Shown piece after piece: positions 1 through 10,800 of a stretch of 64,000 bases of DNA. Made by a program: the position numbers and the translations under genes. Origin of the DNA: Flavobacterium soyae (lineage in GTDB: Bacteria; Bacteroidota; Bacteroidia; Flavobacteriales; Flavobacteriaceae); the NCBI RefSeq assembly GCF_021245985.1, contig NZ_JAJQXA010000002.1, forward strand, positions 288,668 through 352,667, read 5' to 3'. Each line of letters opens with the position of its first letter. Positions within the stretch are counted from its first letter, which is position 1. The notes under the pieces were generated by a model. It saw nothing but the letters and a program-made list of their open reading frames with translations, did no database searches and had not been told where the DNA came from.

Positions 1-1884
1 ATAAATAATTATTAATATATAAGAAAAAGCTGTTGAAAAAACCACCTCTAAATTTGGTATCAACTTTATCCTAACTAATAAATATAAAAGATTAATAATA
101 GTTGTTCCAATAAATATATAATTTAGAATAAACAAAAAATTATATTTTTCAGGCAGTCCAAATAGTAGAATAAACAAATTGTAGTTAGAGGTTTGAAAAA
201 CAGCCCAGATGAAACCAAATACTATAACCATTCCCAATGATGAGTTTACTATAAATAAGTATTTTAGTACTTTCAGATTTTTATTTTTGCCCCGGAAAAT
301 TGAAAAAATACAGTATAAGAATGTGCCTAAAACAACTATTATTGCAATAATTAACGGAGATATATACAACAGGACAGGTTTATTAAGACTTTTTGCCAGC
401 TTAGATATTCCGCCGTTATATTTAATATTAGAAATAAATTTGATTTGAGATAATTCTTCTTTTATTTCAGGTTTTTTATCAGGTCTGCTAATAAAACTTT
501 CTACTATGCTTTTTCCGGCTTTTGAAAAACTTGTTGCATGACCGTACGGCATTTCAAACAGAAAGCTTTTTTTATATTTTTTTGCCAGTTCTTTACCATT
601 ATTTAATGGTGTAATTGGATCATATTTTCCGGCAAAAATCAAAGTTTTAATCTGATTGTTTTTTTGTGTTGAATCATTAATTTTTTGTGCACCAATTTCC
701 CATTTTTCACAAATAGATAAATCTGAACGATAAAATAATATTCCTCTTTTATTTTTTTTGAATGCAGCAGTATTTTGGTCATAATCTGCAATGCTTTTAT
801 CTGTAAACCCATCATTACATGAAACACAATAATAAGTTCCAAAATCTCTTTTTAATGCCTCAGAAAAGGCATCTACTAAATTGGCTAATATAAACTTATC
901 TTCTTTATAAAAACTGTTTATTATTAAAGGAACCAGTTCGATTAATTGTTTATTATAAAGAGATTGATGGATAATTATTTTAAAATCGTCAGCGTTATAT
1001 GTAAATTTCCCAGTTTGAACAATAGTTTTGTCAACATTTACTTCGATGCCTTTTTTATTCAATTTATTTATTACTGAATAATATTTTGATTCTAAATCAG
1101 GGAATTTTTGTTTACTTTCCTTAAAAAGTGTATTCAAACTACTGATATAATTAGACGTATTGTTTTTATAATATTCATGGATATTATTAATTGGAGAATC
1201 TAAAATAATACCTTCGAAATCATTTGGAAACTGACCAGAATATACCTGCGTAATATAAGTCCCGTAAGATACCCCATACACAAACCATTTATTTATGCCT
1301 AACGATTCTTTTAATGCATGTAAATCTTTTGAAATATTTAAACTGTTGTATGCTTTTATATCTATTCCTTTTTCGATAAGGTCATTTTTACATTGTTCTG
1401 AAACATTGACAATTTGGTTTATATCTGTAGTAGTACTATTATTTTCGGCAAGTACCTGCAAGATATCTTTTCCAAGTTTAGGACAAAGGCTTGGTTCAGA
1501 AAAACCAGTGCCTCTTAAATCAACAAGTATAATATTTGCTTCATTTCTAAGAGGATGATTTAACCATTTTTTGATAGGCCCTATACACCAGCCACCAGGA
1601 CCACCAGAAATATGAACTGCATTTTTACTAGATTTTTTAAAGCACGGTAATACAGCTACAGCTAATTTTATAGTTTTATTCGAATTCGAACTTTCCCAAT
1701 TTTCAGGAACACTTAGACTATACCATTTTATATTCTGGCTATTTACTTCCTTCCAGTCTGGAAAATAGCTTGCTGCAGTTTTAAGTTTATAAGTGTTATT
1801 TGAATTTTGCGCATTTATATCTGAAAAAAAATGAAAAAAAATGATGCAGATAAATAGTTTTTTAATGGTGGATTTAATTCTCAT
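1..1884 (-). CDS. exported S33-type alpha/beta hydrolase with C-terminal membrane domain (3' end outside window)
   Basis: The frame is open from the ATG at 1884 to the window edge (628 codons, no stop), so the protein is cut at its C-terminus. It begins with a signal peptide (about residues 1-25, ending INAQ). The catalytic fold of the prolyl/tripeptidyl aminopeptidase family (S33) is clear: oxyanion motif HISGGPGG near 91-98, nucleophile elbow GVSYG with Ser206, Asp422 in KYDPITP and His449 in GHATS. After residue 500 come at least three to four hydrophobic segments (about 503-527, 541-563, 568-604, 613 on), so the enzyme is anchored with its catalytic part outside the cytoplasm. It follows the NRPS genes on the same strand, 113 nt after the small exported gene. 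A role in trimming or releasing the peptide is inference; general peptidase work is equally possible. Confidence 0.85.
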   Translation of the reverse strand, partial: MRIKSTIKKLFICIIFFHFFSDINAQNSNNTYKLKTAASYFPDWKEVNSQNIKWYSLSVPENWESSNSNKTIKLAVAVLPCFKKSSKNAVHISGGPGGWCIGPIKKWLNHPLRNEANIILVDLRGTGFSEPSLCPKLGKDILQVLAENNSTTTDINQIVNVSEQCKNDLIEKGIDIKAYNSLNISKDLHALKESLGINKWFVYGVSYGTYITQVYSGQFPNDFEGIILDSPINNIHEYYKNNTSNYISSLNTLFKESKQKFPDLESKYYSVINKLNKKGIEVNVDKTIVQTGKFTYNADDFKIIIHQSLYNKQLIELVPLIINSFYKEDKFILANLVDAFSEALKRDFGTYYCVSCNDGFTDKSIADYDQNTAAFKKNKRGILFYRSDLSICEKWEIGAQKINDSTQKNNQIKTLIFAGKYDPITPLNNGKELAKKYKKSFLFEMPYGHATSFSKAGKSIVESFISRPDKKPEIKEELSQIKFISNIKYNGGISKLAKSLNKPVLLYISPLIIAIIVVLGTFLYCIFSIFRGKNKNLKVLKYLFIVNSSLGMVIVFGFIWAVFQTSNYNLFILLFGLPEKYNFLFILNYIFIGTTIINLLYLLVRIKLIPNLEVVFSTAFSYILIIIY

Positions 1885-1997
1885 TCGTTTATTTAAAATA
1901 ATATCTAAATTTTAGCTAGTCTTATATGTACTTTTATAATTGTTTTTTAACAATGGGAGGTTTTTATGTTGCTATTTACATTCTAATTTCTATTTTT

Positions 1998-2333
1998 TTA
2001 CCAGATATTTTGCAAACAAATCTCCCCTACTGATTCATTTTTATTTATGATTTCCTTTGTTATACTATACTTAGTATATTGTTCAACCGTTATTTCTAAA
2101 ATATATTTATTGGGTGGTAAATCATTTATTATAAATTCTCCATTCTTATCGTTAAATTGCAATTCTTTAACGAAAACATTATCTTTTTCCTGAAAAACCT
2201 TAATCGTAAATGTTGGCACAGGACTAAAGCCATGATCAACTAATCTTCCCCATATTGAATAATTATTTATTTCATTAAAAGACATAAAAAGAAATAAAAT
2301 GATTAGTAAGCATTGAATTTTTTTCATTAGCAT
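1998..2333 (-). CDS. small exported protein, carboxypeptidase-regulatory-like fold
   Basis: A 111-residue protein with an N-terminal hydrophobic signal (residues 3-20), then a short Ig-like/carboxypeptidase regulatory-like beta domain. The evidence is the pattern FNDKNGEFIINDLPPNKYIL near residues 60-80, the usual way such domains mark a default, a turn and a glycine-rich strand. It has no catalytic residues. The start may be either the first ATG (2333) or the third codon (2327), which gives MKKIQ and is the more usual signal-peptide start. It lies between the type II thioesterase and the S33 hydrolase on the same strand, with gaps of 135 and 113 nt, so co-transcription is possible but not shown. 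I do not know its function. Confidence 0.6.
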   Translation of the reverse strand: MLMKKIQCLLIILFLFMSFNEINNYSIWGRLVDHGFSPVPTFTIKVFQEKDNVFVKELQFNDKNGEFIINDLPPNKYILEITVEQYTKYSITKEIINKNESVGEICLQNIW

Positions 2334-2468
2334 CAGTAGTTTTATATTAATATCTTTTTTTAATTGTTACGAAAAATAGTTTGCTGCAAAGCATCAGCAT
2401 TAATAATCCTGTTGCAAATTGAACTCCCTGCAAACAAGATGGAAACAAAAATCAAACGTTCATCTTAT

Positions 2469-3161
2469 TTATTCTTGTACCTTTTTACAGTTAATTAAAA
2501 TATCGCAAATGATATCTTTATTTTCATATATAAAAAAATGATTTCCTTGCAAAATATTATAATCAAATCTATCTTCGGTATAGTTTTTCCAATTCAGGAT
2601 CAGGTCTGCAGATTTTTCTTCATTTCCCATTAAAGCAAAAATTGGTGTTTTAATTTTTGCAGGAGAGATTACAGTATCTTTTTCAATAATCTCAAAATCG
2701 GCCCTTAATATTGGTTCAAAAATCTCCAAAAGTTCTGCACTATTTAATATCTCTTCTGACAGCCCTCCTAATTCTTTTAGTTTTTCAAAAAAAAGCGGGT
2801 TCGGAATTTCAAATAGCCTCTCATTTTTTCTCATATTGGGTCCAGGGTTTCCTGAAACTACCAAATAAGATGGAAAATCTCCCATTTCTTCTAATTCTTT
2901 GGTAATTAAAAAACCTAATTCTGCTCCAAGGCTGTGTCCAAATAAAATGAATGGTTTTTCATTTCTTCTTTCCTTTATTTGAAATATTAAATCCTTGACC
3001 GCCTTTTCTTTATCATAAATTAAATCTTCATGATACCGGAGTCCTCGCCCGGGTAATTCTACAGGTTCTAAAGAAAATGAATCTTTCAACCTGCTGGTAA
3101 ATGAGTTGAAAGAGTATATACTTCCGCCTGAAAAGTGTAGCATAAATAGCTGGTAATCCAT
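2469..3161 (-). CDS. type II thioesterase of the NRPS cluster
   Basis: A 230-residue alpha/beta hydrolase of the stand-alone thioesterase family (GrsT/SrfAD-like) that frees stalled or misprimed acyl groups from PCP domains. Visible marks: the N-terminal LHFSGGS oxyanion-loop region, VELPGRG near residues 34-40, the nucleophile elbow GHSLG with Ser77, and the catalytic His208 in QGNHFF. The length matches the family. It starts 10 nt after the stop of the last NRPS gene, so it is almost certainly in the same transcript. It is cytoplasmic and has no signal peptide. Confidence 0.93.
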   Translation of the reverse strand: MDYQLFMLHFSGGSIYSFNSFTSRLKDSFSLEPVELPGRGLRYHEDLIYDKEKAVKDLIFQIKERRNEKPFILFGHSLGAELGFLITKELEEMGDFPSYLVVSGNPGPNMRKNERLFEIPNPLFFEKLKELGGLSEEILNSAELLEIFEPILRADFEIIEKDTVISPAKIKTPIFALMGNEEKSADLILNWKNYTEDRFDYNILQGNHFFIYENKDIICDILINCKKVQE

Positions 3162-3170
3162 TTTAAAATA

Positions 3171-6100
3171 TTATTTAAGTATTCCTGTTAACTTTTCTTT
3201 ATTATGAAATAAGTCTTTAGTAATTATTGTTTTAATTACGTCCAAATTATTATTTATCATATTCATATGATTTCCTTCTACTATTGCAAGGCTTATATTT
3301 CCTGAACAATATTTATCCAAATCATTAAACTGTTTATTGTAATTTCGTTCATCAGCACCTATTTGCGAAGGTTTAACTAAAGTAATGTTACCTGTATAAT
3401 TTGCGGGCTTGTAATTCATCACTAATTTGTTAGCGTTTACCATTCCACTTACAACATTTTGTTCTATTTCTGAAATTAATAACTGCGCTGATTTTGAGGA
3501 TTTGTTTAGGTCTTCGCTTTTATCTGTCTGTTTAGACAGCAGTCTTTTTATTAATTCCTTACGTTTCTCTTCAGTTAGATTCTCATCATAAGAAGGCGTA
3601 TAAAATCCAGGATCAAATAGGATGACACTATTTAATTTATCATTCCTTTTTTCTAGTTGTGAAGCCATTTCATAGGCAATTGTTCCGCCAAGAGACCATC
3701 CGCAAACATTAATCTTTTTTAAAAAATTAAATGTGTCGATAGAATGTATATAATTTGATGCAATATTTTCAACAGTAGTATTTACGGCATCATCAACGGT
3801 AACTGAATTAAAAACGACTAAGCTTACATTTTCCGGAATTATTTCTTCCAAAATTTTAAAGTTTAAGGTATTATAACCTATAGGAGGCACAAAAAATAAG
3901 AAATCATTCTGCTCCTTGTAATTAATACAATAGAAATTATTTTCGTGGAGATTAAAATCACTTTTAAGCTGTTCGTTTATGAACAATGAAAGATCTTTAA
4001 TACATGGATTTTTATAAATATCAGATGCCAGTATTTGGGCATCAAACATTTTTTTGATTTTATGAATAGCTTTTAAGGCCAAAATCGAATCTAATCCAAT
4101 ATCGAAAAAGTTAGATTGAATATCAAATTCCTTATATGGAATAATCTCCTGTATGATATTAAAAATTATTTTTTCAGTTTCTGTATCAGGCTCCATTAAA
4201 CTTGTACCAGTGTTTAAATTGATACTTTTTGTCAATTCGGTATAATTAATTTTACCACTATCTGTTAAAGGAATTTTTGTGATTTCAACAAATTCATGGG
4301 GAATCATGTAATGGGCTATTTTTTTCTCAAGAAATGATTTTAGTTCCCCCTGATCCAAAGGTTTATTTTGTGTATAAAATGCAACCAATCTTATATTGTT
4401 TTTATCATTTACAGGCACTACGATAGACTTAATGATTTTTGGATGAAGTTTCAGATTATATTCGATCTCACCTGGCTCAACCCTATACCCTCTAACTTTT
4501 ACCATTCTGGTTTTACGTCCCTGGAGAATTAATTTTCCTTCATTGTCAATTAATCCTAAATCGCCTGTTTTCACATATCGGATTCCTTCACTTTCCATAA
4601 AGGTATTTTCTTCGAGATTGCTATGAAAATAACCTGTAGAAATACTCGCTCCTGAAATGGCTATCTCCCCTATAATTCCTAATGGGAGTTCTTCCTTTTT
4701 TTCATTAAAGACCTTAATATTGGTATTTTGTATTGGTTTACCCAACGGCAAAATTCTCTGGCTGTCTGTATTCTCATTTGTAAAATAGGCAGTTCCCGGT
4801 GCTTCTGTTGCACCATATCTGCCTACTACTTTTAAAGTTGGAAAAGAGCTTTTTAGTCTTCGGAAAAGTTCAACAGAAATAGGTTCTCCGCTTATCTCCA
4901 GATATTGCAGCGAAGACAAAGCATTTTCCATTTCACAATCATACAATAACTGTATAAATGTCGGGGTTAAAAAAAGTCTTGTTACTTTATTTTTTAGAGA
5001 TAATTCCTGAAACGATACCGGATTATTATTTGACTCATCAGAATATACAAATAAAGAGCTTCCTTGCATTAAGGGTTCAAAAATTTCCCGCAATGAAGGT
5101 CCAAAACATAATAACGTTTTAAAACCATATATATCATCTGGAACAGCCGGGAAATTATTTTTAAGCCACAATATTCTGTTAACATGTCCGTTATGACTTA
5201 TTTTAACTAATTTAGGGATTCCTGTTGAGCCAGAAGTATAATTTATACAGCAGAGCGAGTCGGGATCAACGACCGGAAGTGTGATAGCATTGACCAAATC
5301 AATTTTAGTAATTACAAAAAGTTTAGCACTTAAGTTTACTTTTAATTCAGTATCCGTAAGAATTGTGGCTAATTTTATGTTTTCATTGATCCATTCTATT
5401 TTTTCCTTAGGAAAGTCTTTTTCAATACTAACGATATGACATCCAGCTTTTAATATCCCGATAATTGATGCTATTTGATTTACGGAACGTTTCATATTAA
5501 TACCAACCGGACCTGATATGCTATTTTTAAGAAGCAAATTACAGATACTATTGCTCATTTTATCTAATTCAGCATAAGTACATTTTTGATCAAGATCAAT
5601 TACTGCAATGTTATCGGGATGCTTTTTTGCAATTTCGCTAAACTGACCATGCAATGTAATATTTGACAAATCGTAACGCAATCCGTCTAAACTTGCTTTT
5701 TTGAGTTCTGCAATTTCAAAAATTGAGATATTGTTAAGCGATTGATCTTTAATTTTTTCTAAATTATTAAACACTTTCACAATTCCGTTAGTGATATCAT
5801 TTAATAAATAGCTTGTAAAACAATCATTCCTATATCTTAACTTCACTTTCAGTCCACCTTTCTCTTCAATAAACATTATGTTTATAGGAAAATGGGAAGA
5901 AATATTACTATCATGAGAAACCTGAGTCAAATTGAAATTATCCTCATCCTGATTCATTCCAAATTTTATATAGTTTTGAAATCCATAGGAAATACTAAAT
6001 AAATTTTGATGACCTGTATTTCTAACAATATCATTAAATGTGAGATAAGCATATTCCTGAGATTCTAAAACCTGAAACTGTACCTCTTTTATAGCATCTA

Positions 6101-7802
6101 ATATTGTTTTTTCTGAATTAAAATTTACTATGACAGGAATTGTAGTAATGCATGGCCCTACAATCGATTCTATATCCTCCTGACCTAAAGGTCTTACTGT
6201 AACGGTATTGCCCCAAACAAATGAATCTGTTCCATTGTATTTTGAAAAAATCAAACCTGTTAAAAAATTAAATGCAGCAGATAATGTGATATTCTGCTTT
6301 TTTAAAACCCTTACTGAAATTGTATTAATATCAAAATTATATTCTAAATCAGAGAATTCATTTTCTTTCAGTTCAGTTTCGCCTACTGTTTTATTTTCTA
6401 ACAAACTTGGCTCAACATTTTTTAAGAGATTTGTCCAATAGTCTATTCCTTTTTTCTCGTCTTTTGAATTAATCCAATCAACATAGGTTGAAAATTGTAC
6501 TGTTGATGAGGCATTTATCAAAGGTTTTTTTCCTAATTTCAATTCGGTTGAAACTTGCATCAATTCATTAAGAATAAAAGAAATAGATGTTGCATCAATA
6601 ATAATGTGATGACTGGTTATTACTATTATACTTTTATTGTTTTTTACCTTTATTAATGAAAACTTGATCAAAGGCTCTTTCTCGATATCAAATCCTTTAA
6701 ATTTTATTTCGTTTAGCAGTTTTATCAATTCCTGCGAGTCAGAATCATTCTCTGTCTCAAAATACTCACAGGTTACCGTTCCTGCCGGCAAGGTCATAGA
6801 TGCAAAATTTCCTGTATCGTAATTAAAGGTGAAACAGGTTCTTAAAATTTCATATTTTGAGGTTACAATAGTACACACCTGACTAAAAAAATCATAAGGG
6901 ATATTTTCAACAGACTCGTAACTATTTTGATTGATGTAATTTTTATTATCTGGATAATTTAATGCATAACCCACTAATCCTTTTTGAAAAGGGGTTATGT
7001 TTTCTTTTAAATTGTCTTGTTTTTTATGAACTAATTTTTCAAGATAATTTTTAAAATACTCAATAAAATTATGGCACATTTCCTGATTGAATCCCAGTTC
7101 CGGACTGATACTAAAATCACAATTTAGAATATCTTCTTGTACCCATGCATTAAAGACTATTTTATTAAGCTTATTTTCACTAAACTGATCCGTTTTCTCA
7201 ATAGCTGACGAAAATGTAGAATGTGAAGAAAGTATTAATTTATTATTATCTACTCTTGATTCTGATTTTTGACTGCTGGATTTATAGGATAAATTTCCCA
7301 GATAGTTAAAAAGTATAACAGGTGCAGATTCCATTTGTCTACTGACATACATTGGGCCGTAATACTTTAAAATTTCAAAACCTATCCCACCATTTGGCAC
7401 TTCTTTATTTGTTGCAGTTACACTACTTAACGTTTCTTCAAGAGATTCTTTAATAATGTTGTATTTTATTGGATACTTACAAGTAAACCAACCAATTACA
7501 TCTGAAACATCATGATTCGTTATAGAATCTCTACCGTGTCCTTCTCTTTCTATTACACAGGTTTCTGCTTTAGTAAGATCATAAAATGAAAACAAGAATG
7601 CTGTAATTATTTTATCCTGTAAATCCTTATTTGATTCATGATCTCCACTTTTAATTTTTACAATATCTCTAAAGCCAACCCCGTCATTTTTTTCAAACTT
7701 ATCCGAATAATCAATTTGTGATAACCAGTATTCTAATTCTGTGTCTAATAGATCGTTTACTGCTTTTTGATTTTCAAATATCCAATTTTTATAGCTGTTC
7801 AT
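3171..7802 (-). CDS. terminal NRPS: (E C-terminal half)-C-A-PCP-TE
   Basis: A 1543-residue protein. Residues 1-260 are the C-terminal half of an epimerization domain (EREGHGRD near 86-93, FNYLG near 165); its N-terminal half ends the previous ORF, which overlaps by 14 nt in another frame. Then come a C domain of D-Cys-like type (about 265-700; HHIIID at 398-403, then Ala where Gly is usual), an A domain (about 715-1195; NYTSGSTG at 854), a PCP (Ser1239 in GLDSI) and a thioesterase (GWSLGG with Ser1370, Asp1397, His1512). My reading of the ten A-domain pocket residues is G-P-R-F-E-S-R-G-T-K. Asp235, which binds the alpha-amino group, is replaced by Gly901, so the substrate may lack a normal alpha-amino acid head group. 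This enzyme adds the last unit and releases the product. Confidence 0.92.
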   Translation of the reverse strand: MNSYKNWIFENQKAVNDLLDTELEYWLSQIDYSDKFEKNDGVGFRDIVKIKSGDHESNKDLQDKIITAFLFSFYDLTKAETCVIEREGHGRDSITNHDVSDVIGWFTCKYPIKYNIIKESLEETLSSVTATNKEVPNGGIGFEILKYYGPMYVSRQMESAPVILFNYLGNLSYKSSSQKSESRVDNNKLILSSHSTFSSAIEKTDQFSENKLNKIVFNAWVQEDILNCDFSISPELGFNQEMCHNFIEYFKNYLEKLVHKKQDNLKENITPFQKGLVGYALNYPDNKNYINQNSYESVENIPYDFFSQVCTIVTSKYEILRTCFTFNYDTGNFASMTLPAGTVTCEYFETENDSDSQELIKLLNEIKFKGFDIEKEPLIKFSLIKVKNNKSIIVITSHHIIIDATSISFILNELMQVSTELKLGKKPLINASSTVQFSTYVDWINSKDEKKGIDYWTNLLKNVEPSLLENKTVGETELKENEFSDLEYNFDINTISVRVLKKQNITLSAAFNFLTGLIFSKYNGTDSFVWGNTVTVRPLGQEDIESIVGPCITTIPVIVNFNSEKTILDAIKEVQFQVLESQEYAYLTFNDIVRNTGHQNLFSISYGFQNYIKFGMNQDEDNFNLTQVSHDSNISSHFPINIMFIEEKGGLKVKLRYRNDCFTSYLLNDITNGIVKVFNNLEKIKDQSLNNISIFEIAELKKASLDGLRYDLSNITLHGQFSEIAKKHPDNIAVIDLDQKCTYAELDKMSNSICNLLLKNSISGPVGINMKRSVNQIASIIGILKAGCHIVSIEKDFPKEKIEWINENIKLATILTDTELKVNLSAKLFVITKIDLVNAITLPVVDPDSLCCINYTSGSTGIPKLVKISHNGHVNRILWLKNNFPAVPDDIYGFKTLLCFGPSLREIFEPLMQGSSLFVYSDESNNNPVSFQELSLKNKVTRLFLTPTFIQLLYDCEMENALSSLQYLEISGEPISVELFRRLKSSFPTLKVVGRYGATEAPGTAYFTNENTDSQRILPLGKPIQNTNIKVFNEKKEELPLGIIGEIAISGASISTGYFHSNLEENTFMESEGIRYVKTGDLGLIDNEGKLILQGRKTRMVKVRGYRVEPGEIEYNLKLHPKIIKSIVVPVNDKNNIRLVAFYTQNKPLDQGELKSFLEKKIAHYMIPHEFVEITKIPLTDSGKINYTELTKSINLNTGTSLMEPDTETEKIIFNIIQEIIPYKEFDIQSNFFDIGLDSILALKAIHKIKKMFDAQILASDIYKNPCIKDLSLFINEQLKSDFNLHENNFYCINYKEQNDFLFFVPPIGYNTLNFKILEEIIPENVSLVVFNSVTVDDAVNTTVENIASNYIHSIDTFNFLKKINVCGWSLGGTIAYEMASQLEKRNDKLNSVILFDPGFYTPSYDENLTEEKRKELIKRLLSKQTDKSEDLNKSSKSAQLLISEIEQNVVSGMVNANKLVMNYKPANYTGNITLVKPSQIGADERNYNKQFNDLDKYCSGNISLAIVEGNHMNMINNNLDVIKTIITKDLFHNKEKLTGILK

Positions 7803-10800
7803 AACTGGTGCTTTTTTTATTTAATTTAATATAATTTATTTGTATATCACTCAAAAGTATCTGCCATGAAACTGCATCCATTACTAAGTGATGACAGCCT
7901 ATAAACATGACAGGTTTTCCTTCTTCATAAAACACGTTTATGTACAACAATGGTCCATTTTCTATATCTATTGACAGGATAGCCTTTTCAATAGCTTTTT
8001 TGATATTCATTTTTTCCTCTTTTGATTCTTCTAATAAATATCGCTGACTCTCATAGTCATAATACTGTTGCCATAAACCTTTTTCTTTTTTAAATCTGAG
8101 GCTGAAAGAATCGTGATCCTGAGTTAAGGTATCAAAACTTTTATCAATACTTTTTAAGTCGTATCCAAGATTGATAAAATAAGAGGCATGCATTACAAAA
8201 TTTAATTTATGCTTATTGACGTCAAAAAAATACTGCTGGATTGGAGATAAGATAAAAGGTATATTATTTTCCCTTTCTTGTTTTACGTTCTTAACCAGTA
8301 TATCTTCTTTTTTAGCTATAGTCTTTAAAAAATTAAGATAAGGCGACATCATAAAATCTTTGATCGTTACCGGATATCCTTTCTTTTTACACATGGCCAC
8401 TACTTTCAGCATGGTTAAGGAATCTCCTCCCTGTTCAATAAAACTCAGCTCCGGATTTACACTATTTATTGAAATATCCAGCACTTCTGCCCATATTTCA
8501 GCCATTTCAAGTGATTTTGGAGTCAAAACCTGTATAGTATCTTGGTTATTTTCTCCATTTATGGAAGCTTCATAGGTATTGATTAACTTTTTCCTGTCTA
8601 ATTTACCGTTAGACGACAGGGGTATTTCTTTTATTTGTTGAAAACTATGCGGTATCATATAGTTAGGAAGAGATTTTAATAATTCACTTCTCAAATCATT
8701 TTCCAATTGAAAATCTAATGTTACAGTATCATCAAATTGTATAAAAACAACCAGTTTATTTTTAATTTTTAAGGCATGTGCAGTTTTAATCTGCTCCTGC
8801 ATTTCAAATGTTTTATTAATTTCGCCAAGCTCGATTCTATTTCCTCTTATTTTTACCTGATCATCATTCCTGCCCAAATATTCGATATTTCCATCTGGGC
8901 GCCACTTGCCTACATCGCCTGTATTATACATGGATTGTCCCGGAACAAATGGATTATCAATGAATTTTTGGCGAGTTAATTCCGGCTGATTCAGATAACC
9001 TCTTGCCACACCAGCTCCGGCAATAAAAATAGTACCTTCAACACCTACCGGAACAATATTGTGCTGGTGATCTAAAATGTACATTTTTGTATTATCAATT
9101 GGTTTTCCTATAGGAATAACATCTAATTTCTTAGAACATTCAAAATAGGTTACATCAATTGTAGCCTCGGTTGGACCATATAAATTAATTAGTTTTGTGT
9201 TTTCTAATAATTCATGAAATTTAGTGTTGGCTGCTATGTTTAAAGCTTCTCCGCTTGCGTACACTACTTTAAGACTTTTTAGCTGATTGATTGATTCCGG
9301 TTCACTTTCCAGATATTCTAAAAATTGTGTAAGCATTGAGGGAACAAAGTGCATTACACTTACAGAGAATGCTACAATATGCTCAATAATCTTAGCAGGA
9401 TCTTTTTCGTCACCGTCCTTTAAAAAAACAACTTTTGATCCTTCTGTAGCCCACCATATTAATTCCCATACTGAAACATCAAATGAATTAGGTGTCTTTT
9501 GCATGATCACATCATGCTCAGTCAGTCCATAAGATTTCTGCATCCAAAGTAGTCTGTTCACTAAAGAATGATGCTCAATTAAGGTTCCTTTGGGCTGCCC
9601 TGTCGTTCCTGATGTATAAATTATATAAGCAATATCATTTGCTTTGTTCTTTCTTTCCGGATTAAGATCAGAATAATTGTTTTTGTATTTTATAAATTCT
9701 TCTATAAAAGCGGCATCAATAATTACTTTATACTGACTGTCGTTTTTAATATATTCTACTCTTTTTTCAGGTAAATTAATATCAATTGGCAAATAAATCG
9801 CTGATGCTTTTAACACACCAAATATGGCAGTAATTAACCATTCATTTCTTTCCAGTTTGATTCCAATAACATCATTGTCTGTAACACCAAATTTATTAAT
9901 AAGGTAATGAGATAATTGATTGGACAATGTATTGAATTCCGTGTAGGTAATATTTTTACTGTCTGTTAAGACAACTGTTCTTTCAGGAAATTTATTTACT
10001 TGTGATTCGAACAAATCTACTACCGTTTTATCAGTAGGATAAGAAACTTGAGTTGTATTAAAGTCAACTGTTATTTTTTCTTTTTCTAACGCTGTAATGT
10101 AGGAAAGACTTTTTAACGGCTGGTTTACATCTTGACAAACTTGCTCTACTAAATGAAGAGCATGATGAATTATATTTTTAATTAACGTTGTATCATATTT
10201 GTTTTCATTGTATTTAAAATCAATTTTTAATGCTGATTTTCCGGGAACAATGATCAAATTAAAATCATAATTAGTTTGTTCAAATATTTCAACAGATTTT
10301 ATGCTTAGTTCTTCCCCTGTATTTGGCAAATCATTTTGAATTGCTTCCTGAACCATATAATTCTCAAAAACAAGTATATGATTTATTAAGTTCATTCCCA
10401 ACTCACTTTGGGACTGGACTTTCGACAAATTAAGATAATGATGATCATTTGCATTAACGGCTGCGTGCTGAATTTCTTTTAGGAAAAAAGCAACTGTATC
10501 TTCATAATTGTATTTAATCCTAACCGGTATCGTATTGATAAACAAACCTATCATGGTCTCTATTCCCGGTAAATCTCCGGGTCTTCCTGACACTATCGAT
10601 CCAAATACAACGTCTTGCGTATTATTATATTTGGAAAGTAGAAATCCCCATATCCCCTGAATAAAAGTGTTTTGGGTTATTCCAATTTCATGACACAAAT
10701 CATTCATTTTTTTGAATAAATTACCTTCAACTTTTAATGTTTCTATTGATTCCTTATAATCGTAAGCAATAGAATTATCAATTTTAAAAGGAATTTGAGC

